Assembly: GCF_000017165.1 (NCBI RefSeq)
Contig: NC_009634.1
Coordinates: 1,006,249 to 1,070,248 of the forward strand
Direction: 5' to 3'
From: Methanococcus vannielii SB
GTDB lineage: Archaea > AGJL01 > Methanococci > Methanococcales > Methanococcaceae
Length of the DNA: 64,000 nucleotides
This document shows positions 39,644 to 48,606 of the stretch, in pieces. Numbering within the stretch: position 1 is the first letter of the stretch; every line of letters starts with the position of its first letter. The position numbers were made by a program, and so were the translations under genes. The notes beneath the pieces were generated by a model that was not told the origin of the DNA, did no database searches, and saw only the letters and a list, made by a program, of their open reading frames with translations.

Positions 39644-41662
39644 ATGGAAGATAAAAGGATACAGAATATTCGACCAAAACTTACAGAATGTTTAAAAACA
39701 TTGAATTTTCAAGATATTATCTCGGAAAAAAAGAAAATAGCTATAAATTTAGATAATATCTACCAGAATGGACTTATAGAATTTATGGAGTATTTAGAGG
39801 AAGATCCAATATCTGGTTTGGATTTACTTAAAGATTGTTATTGTGATGCATATTATGCAATGAAAAATGAAAAACCAGATATAGTAATTACTGTTAAAAA
39901 CCTACCTGAAAAATTTAACAAATCAGAAAAAAATAAATTGATGACTATTGAAGACATTAAAAGCAGTACACTTGGTAAACTAATCGAATTTGAAGGAATT
40001 GTAGTTGTTGCAACAAAAATAAAATCTGCATTGAAAAAAGCATCATACATATGTACTTCCTGTGGTGAAAAAAAGAATACTGACATTGAAAACCCTTTTG
40101 AAATGTCTTTTGAGCCAGTATGTCCAAAATGTGCCCAAAATATGATGATTATTGAAGAAGAATCCAAATACATTGATTTTCAAGAAATAAAGGTTCAAGA
40201 GCCATTAGATATTATGGATGATCCTGAAGAACCGCCAAAGTATATTTCAGTATTTTTAGAACATAGTCCGGGCATATTCTGTGGGCGTGTTAAAGTTACA
40301 GGAATTCCAATAAAAAGTCAGAAAAACAAAAAAATTCCTATTTACGATATATATATCAAAGGAATTCATTGCGATGTAATTGAAGACAAAATAGAAGCTA
40401 ATTTAACAGTTGAGGATATTAAAAAAATAGAAAAAGTTGGAAGAAGAGTAAATGTTGTAGATATACTTTCAGAAAGGTTGATTCCAGAAATTAAAGGTTA
40501 TGAAGTTGTTAAAAAGGCAATTTTTTTACAACAGATTAAAGGAGTAAAAAAAGGAAATAAAAGAGCAGATAGTCATATATTATTAATTACTGACCCCGGT
40601 ATTGGAAAATCAGTTATGCTTAGGAAAATTGCGGAAATTCCTGGAAATTTATATGGTTCTGTTACTACTGCATCAGGTGTTGGTTTAACTGCCGCGGTTG
40701 TCCGTGAAAAGACTGAAATAGGTGATGATACGTGGGTAATAAAACCAGGACTTTTAGTAAAAGCAAATAAAGGAACCGCATGTATTGATGAACTTACTGT
40801 AAATAAAGACCTTCAAAGTTTCGTTTTAGAGGCTATGGAGTCACAAACAATTCATATAAGTAAGGGGGGTATTAATGCAAAATTACCTTCAGAATGTGCA
40901 ATTATTGCAGCATGTAATCCCCGATGGGGAAGATTTGACCCTAATGTATCTATTCCTGAACAAATAAACATTCCTGCACCCATGTTAAGTAGATTTGACT
41001 TGATATTTCCAATAAAAGATGAAGCAGACCGTTTAAAAGATAAAGATATTGCAAAACATATTATAAATGTACATAGGGCGTATTTAAATAAAGAAATATC
41101 TGAAAACATGAAATTAGACCACATTATTATAGATGACGTTTTAATAGATAGGGACTTTGTTATAAAATATATAACATATGCAAAGCAGAAATCACCGATA
41201 ATTTCAAAAGAAGCTGAAGAACTACTTACAGAATTTTACTTAAATATGCGTAAAGGCTCAGTACAAATTACTGCAAGACAGTTGGAAGCTGCTATTCGTG
41301 TTGCAGAAGCCCATGCAAAAGCAAAATTAAAAGAGGTTGTCGAAGAAGAAGATGCTAGTGAAGCAATAAATATTATTACTGAATCATTGAAAGAAATTGC
41401 TTATGACCCGGAAACTGGACAATTTGATGTTGATAAAATTTCAGGTGTTTCTAGAAAAGATAGAAATATCATGATGAATGTATATGATATAATAAAGTCA
41501 TTTGCGGAAAATTCTGAAACCGGCCTTGCATTGAAAGAGGATATATTAGAATCTGGAAAATCTAAAGGGGTTAGTGAAGAAAATATGCTTAGTTCGATAA
41601 AAAAATTAATTAAAAATGGGGACATTGACGAGCCTAAAACTGGAAAATACAGGATTATTTAA
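39644..41662 (+). CDS. mcm: MCM replicative helicase family protein
   Basis: A 672-residue minichromosome maintenance protein. The N-terminal domain carries a zinc site (CTSC near 137-140, CPKC near 165-168) in the DNA-binding OB region. The AAA+ domain has Walker A TDPGIGKS (about 316-323; GDPGxGKS is usual, so the first Gly is Thr here), Walker B ACIDEL, sensor 1 AACNPRWGRFD and the arginine finger LSRFDLIF. A C-terminal winged helix (about 600-672) ends in GKYRII. Methanococcus genomes carry several MCM paralogues and this may or may not be the main helicase. GINS and PCNA are at 18.6-20 kb; a possible initiator gene lies 3 kb downstream. Confidence 0.93.
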   Translation: MEDKRIQNIRPKLTECLKTLNFQDIISEKKKIAINLDNIYQNGLIEFMEYLEEDPISGLDLLKDCYCDAYYAMKNEKPDIVITVKNLPEKFNKSEKNKLMTIEDIKSSTLGKLIEFEGIVVVATKIKSALKKASYICTSCGEKKNTDIENPFEMSFEPVCPKCAQNMMIIEEESKYIDFQEIKVQEPLDIMDDPEEPPKYISVFLEHSPGIFCGRVKVTGIPIKSQKNKKIPIYDIYIKGIHCDVIEDKIEANLTVEDIKKIEKVGRRVNVVDILSERLIPEIKGYEVVKKAIFLQQIKGVKKGNKRADSHILLITDPGIGKSVMLRKIAEIPGNLYGSVTTASGVGLTAAVVREKTEIGDDTWVIKPGLLVKANKGTACIDELTVNKDLQSFVLEAMESQTIHISKGGINAKLPSECAIIAACNPRWGRFDPNVSIPEQINIPAPMLSRFDLIFPIKDEADRLKDKDIAKHIINVHRAYLNKEISENMKLDHIIIDDVLIDRDFVIKYITYAKQKSPIISKEAEELLTEFYLNMRKGSVQITARQLEAAIRVAEAHAKAKLKEVVEEEDASEAINIITESLKEIAYDPETGQFDVDKISGVSRKDRNIMMNVYDIIKSFAENSETGLALKEDILESGKSKGVSEENMLSSIKKLIKNGDIDEPKTGKYRII

Positions 41663-41717
41663 TATATTTATAATGTATTTAAAAAGTAAAACCTATATAT
41701 GGGATATAAGGATTATC

Positions 41718-42824
41718 ATGGAAATCATATATAATAAGCCAGGACTTTATGATACAAAAGATATATGGATTCAACCAGTTAGCAGGGGCTCTGTTTTAGA
41801 ATCTAATGAAGTAGGAAGTTGTACCATTATTAAAGATAAGGGAATTTTAGAAAGTACTAAGTTAAAAGAAACTCCTGTATTAAGAATACTTGCAAGCCCC
41901 TCTTTAAAAAAAACTATTTTCAATATAGCTTATGTTTTAAAAGATAAAATGACCTTTTTTAAGAATTCAAAGCCCAAATATATGGAAAATATATTTAAAT
42001 ATCTAAACAAAGTCTATTTTGATAAAGGAGTTAATAATTACTATAAAAGCTATAAAGCATGGTATAGGGTAATTGGAGACCTTTTTGAAAATATTAATGT
42101 TTGGAATTTTAAAAAAGTAACTGGTAAATTAATAACCATTTTAAAAGCATTTAATCCAGTTATAGTATTTGATTTACACAACATTTCAAAATGGAACCAT
42201 ATAAAAACCTTTCAAAGGTTTATAAAATGGTTAAATAATGAAGGTTTAAGTATTGTTTTAAGATGCCCATTTGAATCAGTTAACTATTTGAAAAAAATTT
42301 TTGAAGATGCAAAAACGAATAATATTGCGGCAGTAATGCATTATGCCAAAAAAAGAGGGTATTTAATATCAGAAAGTGTATCTAAAGAAATATTAAAATT
42401 AAGTTCTGGAAATTTAAAAATTATAAATATTATACTCTCAAAATCAAAAAGGATACTAAAAAATTTAAGAGACCTTAAAATATCATGGAAACACGTTCTT
42501 ATTGAAGTTATCCCTAAAAAATACAAGAAAATAATGGAAACAATTACGCACTTAAAAAAATTTAACATTAAGGAAATAGTTGAATTTTTAGATTATAGTC
42601 ATTCGACAGTATATAATTATCTAAACGAACTTGTCAATTTGAATGTTATAAAAAAAAGAAGGGTTAAAAAAAATATACTGTTTAAAATTAATATAGATAA
42701 AGAAAGTTTACTAAATTCCTGTAATTATATTAAAGACCCTAAAAATATCTTTTTTGAGGTAAATAAATTATCAAAAATAGATTATAAAGTTGAAACGTTT
42801 AATGAGTTTCTAGTTTTCGGGTAA
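41718..42824 (+). CDS. Degenerate AAA-like/winged-helix protein of unknown function
   Basis: A 368-residue basic protein. The C-terminal part (about residues 275-345) has a winged helix: FNIKEIVEFLDYSHSTVYNYLNELVNLNVIKKRR. Upstream, IVFDLHNISKWNHIKTFQRFIKWL looks like a decayed Walker B region, GLSIVLRCPFES a sensor-1 strand, and EILKLSSGNLKIINIIL an AAA lid. No Walker A is present, so it should not hydrolyse ATP. The order is that of Orc1/Cdc6-type proteins, which makes it a possible inactive relative (inference). I start at the ATG at 41718, preceded by AAGGATTATC; a longer frame overlaps mcm. It is 55 bases after mcm and may be cotranscribed. Confidence 0.6.
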   Translation: MEIIYNKPGLYDTKDIWIQPVSRGSVLESNEVGSCTIIKDKGILESTKLKETPVLRILASPSLKKTIFNIAYVLKDKMTFFKNSKPKYMENIFKYLNKVYFDKGVNNYYKSYKAWYRVIGDLFENINVWNFKKVTGKLITILKAFNPVIVFDLHNISKWNHIKTFQRFIKWLNNEGLSIVLRCPFESVNYLKKIFEDAKTNNIAAVMHYAKKRGYLISESVSKEILKLSSGNLKIINIILSKSKRILKNLRDLKISWKHVLIEVIPKKYKKIMETITHLKKFNIKEIVEFLDYSHSTVYNYLNELVNLNVIKKRRVKKNILFKINIDKESLLNSCNYIKDPKNIFFEVNKLSKIDYKVETFNEFLVFG

Positions 42825-43580
42825 TATGTTAGTTAAATATTTAGTTATTTTGAGTAATTTAGTAATCTTTTTGTTATTTACTAATTCATTATAGATATTA
42901 CTATTTTCATATTTTTTAAAATTTGTTTCGGTGTTTCGAGCGTGATGTATATATGGATATAAATCTTAAATTTTTTTTTAAAATTTTTAGTAATTGTTTT
43001 TTTATTCCATTGTGTACTATCTGAGTAATACGTTTTATTTTTCATAATATAACTTCTTTTTAATATTGTAAGTTAAATTATTGTTAAATATTATAAATTA
43101 TTATTTATTAAAGATTTTAATAAAAAATAAATGTAATTTTACGTTTTTCAAATTATTAAAATAATAAAATAAACTAATTTTTATTATTTTAAATTTTACT
43201 TTTTTTACTTTTTTTAATGTATACATTAATTATTAAAATAAATTTTATAGTATATTGGTGTTAAAGTAAAATACATTAGTTATACTTTTACTTTTTTACA
43301 CTATATAAGTAAAAAAATAAATATAATATACTATTATCATAAAATAAAAGATATTTATGAATTATAAAAATTTTTAAACTTAAAAAAAGCTTAAAAGATA
43401 TAAATTATGAATTAAAATGTTTTAAAAAAGATAAATACATATTAAAATGTTTTAAAAAGTATTTAAAAGTATATATAAGCGTTAAATAAATAAAAAGATC
43501 AATTTTAAAAAAAACTTTTAAAAATTATAATTATAAGATATATATATGTTACCAGAAAACCCGAAAAATGATTTTTTAAA
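42825..43580. other. Very AT-rich gene-free region (left part of candidate origin)
   Basis: A 756-base gap with almost no G or C except a GTTTCGGTGTTTCGAGCG island at 42925-42942. It contains a direct repeat of ATTAAAATGTTTTAAAAA (about 43412 and 43442), many A/T tracts and several TATA-like strings. No ORF with a ribosome binding site is seen. See the origin finding. Confidence 0.5.
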
Positions 43581-44105
43581 TTATACTTTTATAGTGTTTT
43601 TTCTAATGTATTTCACATGGCTACAATCTTGTTTTTGACAAGATACGCACCACCAAATTCCTTCTTTATTTTTAAATACTTCAAAAGAGTCCCCGTTATC
43701 ACTATTTAATATATATGTAGATCCTCCAAATCCATTGTCTATCTTTTTAAAATTATAGCTTACCTTTTTATCTTCAAGCATTAATAATGTTTGAGCATCT
43801 TTTTTTTGAGGAATTATAATATCTTTCTTCTTATCTTGGTTTATTTTCTTTTTTTCAAGTGAAACAATACTATGTATTTTTAGATAATATTCTGTACTTA
43901 TCGAATAATAAACTTTATGTCCAATTCTTTCTCTTTTTACAATATTTAACGCTACACATTCTTTTAAAAACTGTGAAGGCATTCCTTTTGATATTTTTAA
44001 CTCACTAGATATTTCTTCAGGACACCCTGAACTTTTTTTTAGGAGGTAGTCCAATATAGATATTCTAACTTTATTTTTTACTAATTTTTTAAATAGCTTG
44101 TCCAT
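43581..44105 (-). CDS. Winged-helix DNA-binding protein with SWIM-like zinc motif
   Basis: A 174-residue basic protein. The N terminus is an ArsR/MarR-like winged helix: VRISILDYLLKKSSGCPEEISSELKISKGMPSQFLKECVALNIVKRERIGHKVYYSIS (residues 13-70). After a Lys-rich linker the C terminus has WWCVSCQKQDCSHVKYI, a C-x2-C-x4-C-x-H cluster resembling a SWIM zinc finger. It sits alone between two AT-rich gaps, next to an Orc1/Cdc6-like gene, so it may bind the surrounding DNA (inference). I do not recognise a named family. Confidence 0.75.
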   Translation of the reverse strand: MDKLFKKLVKNKVRISILDYLLKKSSGCPEEISSELKISKGMPSQFLKECVALNIVKRERIGHKVYYSISTEYYLKIHSIVSLEKKKINQDKKKDIIIPQKKDAQTLLMLEDKKVSYNFKKIDNGFGGSTYILNSDNGDSFEVFKNKEGIWWCVSCQKQDCSHVKYIRKNTIKV

Positions 44106-44713
44106 AATAATTCCTTTTTAAAATATTTCATTTTATTTATTGGTTTTTTTATTTTTATCAGTTATGGTTAGGTATTATTTATATTAGTAGTTATATTCAT
44201 GATTTTAAATTACTTATATCATTTTATTCAAAAATTATTTTTTAAAACAGGTACTAACTCGAATTTTTAAACATTAGTCTTATTTTAATTGATTATTTTT
44301 AAAAATTACCAATGATACTATATTAATTACATTATTAAAGTATGATACATATATTAATTATTTATATTTCTTTATATTCATAATATTTAAGACCTATTTC
44401 TTTATATTCATGATTTTTTCCAACTATTTTTACAAATAATTACATATTAAAGTATATTTTATTATCACTGTGATAGTTTATATATTTTATATTATTATAT
44501 TAAATATAATTTTATCTAATTATAAACCATATACTCCATTATTTTATGATTATATTATTATATTCACAATATTTCTTTAAAAAAACAATATATTCATAAA
44601 ATAGTATTTTGAAGATATTTATAGTTTCGGTTTTTCGAAAGATATAAAAAAGATGATTTTGAATATAATTTAGGACACTTTTCGGACACTTTTTATTTTG
44701 GAGGATATGGTTT
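44106..44713. other. Candidate replication origin: AT-rich gap with short repeats upstream of the Orc1/Cdc6-like gene
   Basis: A 608-base gap, extremely AT-rich. TATATTCATRAT-like words recur: 44192-44206 and 44403-44417 are identical (TATATTCATGATTTT), 44373-44387 differs by two bases, and 44559-44573 and 44589-44600 are weaker. The 44373 and 44403 copies lie in a longer shared string (ATTTCTTTATATTCATRAT) 30 bases apart. GTTTCGGTTTTTCGA at 44624-44638 matches the GC island at 42925. Just before the gene GGACACTTTT occurs twice (44673, 44685). The layout (AT-rich DNA, repeats, initiator-like gene) is that of archaeal origins; function is inferred. Confidence 0.5.
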
Positions 44714-45940
44714 ATGTTGGATCCGATTGAATTTATACATAATGCGTCATCGATATCGAAAAAATCAATGAATAGATTAAAATTAAAAACAAACCCCTTT
44801 TCAGAAAAACCAATACGTGGAAATACTAAGTTTTTTGTTGGTAGAACTTCAGAACTTTCAGAAATTGCAGATATTTTAGGTGCTGCACAATATGGAAGTG
44901 TTGCAAATGCTGCAATAGTCGGTACAAAAGGAATTGGGAAAAGTTCAATTTTGAACATACTTTATTATGCTTCAAAAAGGCATAATCACTGGGTTGTTGA
45001 ACTTGAAGCATCTCAAATTACTGCAAGACAGTTTTTAATCCAGCTTATGCATGGAATAATTAAAGATAATCTATTTTCAGTTGATGGAACCCTTTCCTCA
45101 AATTATATGAAGCATTCGCAAAAAATAATTGAAATATACCGGAGACTGAGTAATTACAGTGATAAAACACCAGTACACTATCCAAGGGAAAAAATTGAAC
45201 GTGATTTAAGATATTTATTAAATGAAGTTAAGGAGGAAGGAAAATTGTGCGTTATATTGATTGATGAAGCAGACCAATTTGCAAAAAGAAGCTGTCTTGG
45301 TCTTTTACAGTTTTTCCACTCGTTTCTATATGAGGATGATATTTTAACGTTTTTAGCAGGCCCTCCAACAATGGTCGAAGATTTAACAAAAATATCTCCT
45401 GCAATACGTGATAGAATTCCAAAAATAATAAATATGCCTCCACTTTCAAAGGATGAAGCATATGATCTTATAAAACGAAGGCTTGAAGATTCTCAAGTAA
45501 GTGGTGCTAAAGGCTATGAGCCGTTTACTAAAGCAAGTGTTGAGCGAATTATAGAGGAATGCGATGGAATTCCAAGAAGAATTATAATGACATGTTCAGA
45601 AGCTGTTTCAATTGCAATTAAAACCGGCAATCTTGATATTGGGGAAGACACTGTAAGATCAGCAATGAAAAATTTAGGTATAAGTGTAGGGCACCAGATA
45701 TTAAATCATTTAACTCCTGCTCAATCGAAAATAATAAAGGCAATGGCAGAACTTGGTGGTAGTTCAACAGTAACTGAACTTTCAGGGATACTCAATAACT
45801 CTACAGGAACGATTGGAACTCATCTTTCAGACATCTTTGAAATGGGGTATATTTATAAAGAAAGAGATGGATATAATGTATACTACACTTTATCAAAGGA
45901 ATTAAAAGACGTTTTAATAAGTAAAAATACTAATTTTTAA
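44714..45940 (+). CDS. Orc1/Cdc6-like AAA+ ATPase with winged helix (putative replication initiator)
   Basis: A 408-residue AAA+ protein. FVGRTSELSEIADIL (about 41-55) is the Orc1/Cdc6-type entry, Walker A GTKGIGKSS is at 70-78, Walker B CVILIDEADQ near 177-186, sensor 1 LTFLAGPPTM, and sensor 2 CDGIPRRII near 285-293. The C-terminal winged helix starts at LTPAQSKIIKAMAELGG. Methanococcales lack a canonical Orc1/Cdc6, and a divergent candidate (MJ0774 of M. jannaschii, next to the mptA homologue MJ0775) has been proposed; this gene, 16 bases before mptA, appears to be its counterpart. GGAGG precedes the ATG by nine bases. It might instead be a generic archaeal ATPase. Confidence 0.7.
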   Translation: MLDPIEFIHNASSISKKSMNRLKLKTNPFSEKPIRGNTKFFVGRTSELSEIADILGAAQYGSVANAAIVGTKGIGKSSILNILYYASKRHNHWVVELEASQITARQFLIQLMHGIIKDNLFSVDGTLSSNYMKHSQKIIEIYRRLSNYSDKTPVHYPREKIERDLRYLLNEVKEEGKLCVILIDEADQFAKRSCLGLLQFFHSFLYEDDILTFLAGPPTMVEDLTKISPAIRDRIPKIINMPPLSKDEAYDLIKRRLEDSQVSGAKGYEPFTKASVERIIEECDGIPRRIIMTCSEAVSIAIKTGNLDIGEDTVRSAMKNLGISVGHQILNHLTPAQSKIIKAMAELGGSSTVTELSGILNNSTGTIGTHLSDIFEMGYIYKERDGYNVYYTLSKELKDVLISKNTNF

Positions 45941-45956
45941 TACTTCAGGTGTTATA

Positions 45957-46895
45957 ATGCAATGTAGTGACGTTCAAGCAACTGAACCCGATATTAAGGT
46001 TTCATTAACCCGGGTTGGCGTAACAAACCTAAAAAAACTTGTAAAGATTAAACGAAAGAGTAAAAGAGATATAGTTTTACTACCTACGTTTGAAGTTTAT
46101 GTAGATCTTCCAAGTTCTCAAAAAGGAATTCACATGTCAAGAAGTCCTGAAGTAATAGAAGAAGTTGTTGAAAATATAATAGTTGAAAAAGAGATTTATG
46201 GTGTTGAAGAACTTTCCGTTGAAATTGTCATGAAATTATTTGAAAAACACGAGTATGCAACAAGAGCAGAAGTAATGCTTTATAGTGACTACATGATGGA
46301 AGAAAAATCCCCTGTAACTAAAAAAGACTCTCAAGAAGTTGGAAAAATAATGGCAAGAGCTTACGGGGTAAAAGATGACTCTGGAATGATAAGTGTTAAA
46401 AAAATGGTTGGTGCAGAAGTTGTTGGAATTACAGCATGCCCTTGTGCACAAAATCTTTTAAAAGAAAATGCAATTAATAAATTAATTGAAAAAGGATTTT
46501 CAAATGAAGATATTGAAAAAATACTTGATTCCGTTACAATTGCAACCCATAACCAAAGGGGCATTGGAACCATCATGATAGAAGTTCCAAATGGATATAC
46601 TGTTGGAATTTCAAAAATAATAAAAATTATAAAAGAATCAATGAGTGGCGAAGTTTACGAGCTTTTAAAAAGAAGTGATGAAGCATACGTTGTAGAACTT
46701 GCACACAAAAATCCGAAATTTGTTGAAGATTGTGCAAGGGAAATGATTAAAAGAGTTGTAGAAGTTTTTGATTATCTTCCAGAAGACACACAAGTTATTG
46801 TAAGGCAGGTAAATAAAGAGAGTATCCACAGACACGACGCTTTTGCAGAAAGAAAGTCTAAAATGGGCGAATTAAGGGACGAACTTGAAATTTAA
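45957..46895 (+). CDS. mptA: GTP cyclohydrolase MptA (methanopterin biosynthesis)
   Basis: Converts GTP to 7,8-dihydroneopterin 2',3'-cyclic phosphate, the first step to tetrahydromethanopterin. The 312-residue protein is of the FolE2/COG1469 type: DLPSSQKGIHMSRSPE (about 50-65), the metal Cys in GITACPCAQN (about 160-169) and the THNQRGIG segment. It is Fe(II)-dependent in M. jannaschii. It follows the Orc1/Cdc6-like gene by 16 bases, with GGTGTTATA before the start. Confidence 0.95.
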   Translation: MQCSDVQATEPDIKVSLTRVGVTNLKKLVKIKRKSKRDIVLLPTFEVYVDLPSSQKGIHMSRSPEVIEEVVENIIVEKEIYGVEELSVEIVMKLFEKHEYATRAEVMLYSDYMMEEKSPVTKKDSQEVGKIMARAYGVKDDSGMISVKKMVGAEVVGITACPCAQNLLKENAINKLIEKGFSNEDIEKILDSVTIATHNQRGIGTIMIEVPNGYTVGISKIIKIIKESMSGEVYELLKRSDEAYVVELAHKNPKFVEDCAREMIKRVVEVFDYLPEDTQVIVRQVNKESIHRHDAFAERKSKMGELRDELEI

Positions 46896-46930
46896 TATTT
46901 TATTTAAATTATATTTTTTATAGTGGTTTT

Positions 46931-47992
46931 ATGAAAGCTCTTGTAATTGGGGTAAACACGCGTCCTGTTGTAAATTCCTTAAAAAAATTGAATTTTGAAG
47001 TTTATTCCGTCTCCCATTATAATCCTGTAGATTTAGATGCAGATTATAAGAAATACCTTGTAAATGATAATATTCACGGGCGTTTTACTGAAAAATATTC
47101 TGAAAAAGAGATAATAAAACTATCTAAAGAATACGTGGACATTGTAGATTACATATTCATCTGTTCAGGGGTTTTTGAGAATAGCGCTTCTAAAACGCCA
47201 AAATGGGATGTATTGGGTAATTCACCAAAAAGGATTAAAAGTATAAGTAATAAATATAGAACCATAAAAAAATTAGAGAATTTGGGTTTTAACGTACCTA
47301 TAACGTATCTAGTAAACAATAAATACACGTTTGAAAAATGCTTATCGGAGTTAAAATCTGTAGTTATGAAACCTGTTTCAGGTAGCGGCGGAATTGGAGT
47401 AACTACTCTACATTTAGAATCAGAGTATAATTTAAATATTAACTATCCAGTGGTAATTCAGGAGTATATCCCTTCAGAAGCGTATAGTGCGTCATTTATC
47501 AGTTCAAATTTTTTATGTTTTAATAAGCAATTGATAAGTAATAATGTATATGTTGGAAGTATATCCCCCCATATTCCAAAAGTGAAAAACGGTACAATTG
47601 AGGATTTTTCATCTTTAATTGAGTCTTTAGGGTTAGTTGGTATGAACGGAATAGATTTCATGGTTCGTGAAGATATACCCTATATAATTGAAGTGAACCC
47701 GAGGATTCTTGGAACATTTGAAACGATAGAATTGTCTTCAAAGGAAAGTCTTTCAAAAGCAATCCTTGAAAACAAAGCTGTAGTTCCAAAAGAACCATAT
47801 TTTAAAAAAGTGGTTTTTTCAAACTGTTCTAATAACTATTTTATCGAAAAAAATGAATTTATTCATGACGTACCAAAAAAAGGATCTTTTATCGAAAAAG
47901 GGGAACCATTGGCTACGATTATTGGAAAAAATATGGAAAAATTGAGAGAGCTTGAGTGCCGAATAACTACAAAACATTCCCTACATTTATAA
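46931..47992 (+). CDS. ATP-grasp family ligase of unknown substrate
   Basis: A 353-residue ATP-grasp protein: N-terminal Rossmann-like pre-grasp domain (ALVIGVNTRPVVNSLKKL), the Gly-rich ATP loop VVMKPVSGSGGIGVTTL (about 139-155), VVIQEYIP, and GMNGIDFMVREDIPYIIEVNPRILGTFETIE for the Mg2+-binding Glu/Asn. A small C-terminal domain follows. Members of this DUF201-like branch form amide bonds in cofactor or peptide synthesis; the substrate is not known here. It differs from what I remember of the tyramine-glutamate ligase MfnD. It follows mptA by 35 bases and may belong to cofactor metabolism. Confidence 0.8.
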   Translation: MKALVIGVNTRPVVNSLKKLNFEVYSVSHYNPVDLDADYKKYLVNDNIHGRFTEKYSEKEIIKLSKEYVDIVDYIFICSGVFENSASKTPKWDVLGNSPKRIKSISNKYRTIKKLENLGFNVPITYLVNNKYTFEKCLSELKSVVMKPVSGSGGIGVTTLHLESEYNLNINYPVVIQEYIPSEAYSASFISSNFLCFNKQLISNNVYVGSISPHIPKVKNGTIEDFSSLIESLGLVGMNGIDFMVREDIPYIIEVNPRILGTFETIELSSKESLSKAILENKAVVPKEPYFKKVVFSNCSNNYFIEKNEFIHDVPKKGSFIEKGEPLATIIGKNMEKLRELECRITTKHSLHL

Positions 47993-48038
47993 TCAAAAAT
48001 TATTGTAGGAAAGTGGTGTTTTAAGAGGTGTATGAAAC

Positions 48039-48596
48039 ATGAATTTATCAAAAGATGAGATTTTTACAATGCTTGATAACCCCCTAATACAGCAGGTATT
48101 GTTTGAAGTCATGGAAGAGGACGTAGTTGGCTTTGATGTATTAAATGTACTTATTGATTCAAATGAAGTAACTGATGACGAAATTTCAAGACAGCTTGAA
48201 GTTAAGTTAAATAATATTCGTAGAATACTCTATAAATTATATGAGGCAAGGTTAGTGGACTACAATCGGGAAAAGGATGAAGAAACAAACTGGTATACTT
48301 ATACTTGGAAGCCATCTCTTGAAAAATTACCCGCATTAGTTGTTAAGAAAATGAAAAACATTTTGGATGAATTAAAAAAACAGCTTTCAACCGAAGAAAA
48401 CGGCATGTTTTTTTACTGTATGGGGTGTGAACTTAAATTTACATTTGAGGATGCAATGGATATGGGATTTAGATGCCCACAATGTGGCGGGGTACTTCAC
48501 GAATACGATAATAAAAAAGATATGGCAACAATAAAAGAACAAATTGCATATATAGAAGATGAATTTAACCAAAATCCCCTATTTTTTAAATATTAA
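48039..48596 (+). CDS. tfe: Transcription factor E (TFE, TFIIE-alpha homologue)
   Basis: Assists promoter opening by RNA polymerase with TBP and TFB. The 185-residue protein has an N-terminal winged helix ([42 protein letters not shown], about 31-72) and a C-terminal zinc ribbon ([26 protein letters not shown], about 126-151). The general factor TFB is encoded at 52840. Confidence 0.94.
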   Translation: MNLSKDEIFTMLDNPLIQQVLFEVMEEDVVGFDVLNVLIDSNEVTDDEISRQLEVKLNNIRRILYKLYEARLVDYNREKDEETNWYTYTWKPSLEKLPALVVKKMKNILDELKKQLSTEENGMFFYCMGCELKFTFEDAMDMGFRCPQCGGVLHEYDNKKDMATIKEQIAYIEDEFNQNPLFFKY

Positions 48597-48606
48597 GGGT
48601 CTGAAT

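Noticed and set aside
43380-43520. Pair of ATTAAAATGTTTTAAAAA repeats as a regulatory element in its own right
   Set aside because: In DNA with this little G or C, an 18-base near-A/T repeat is weak evidence; I list it only as part of the origin candidate.
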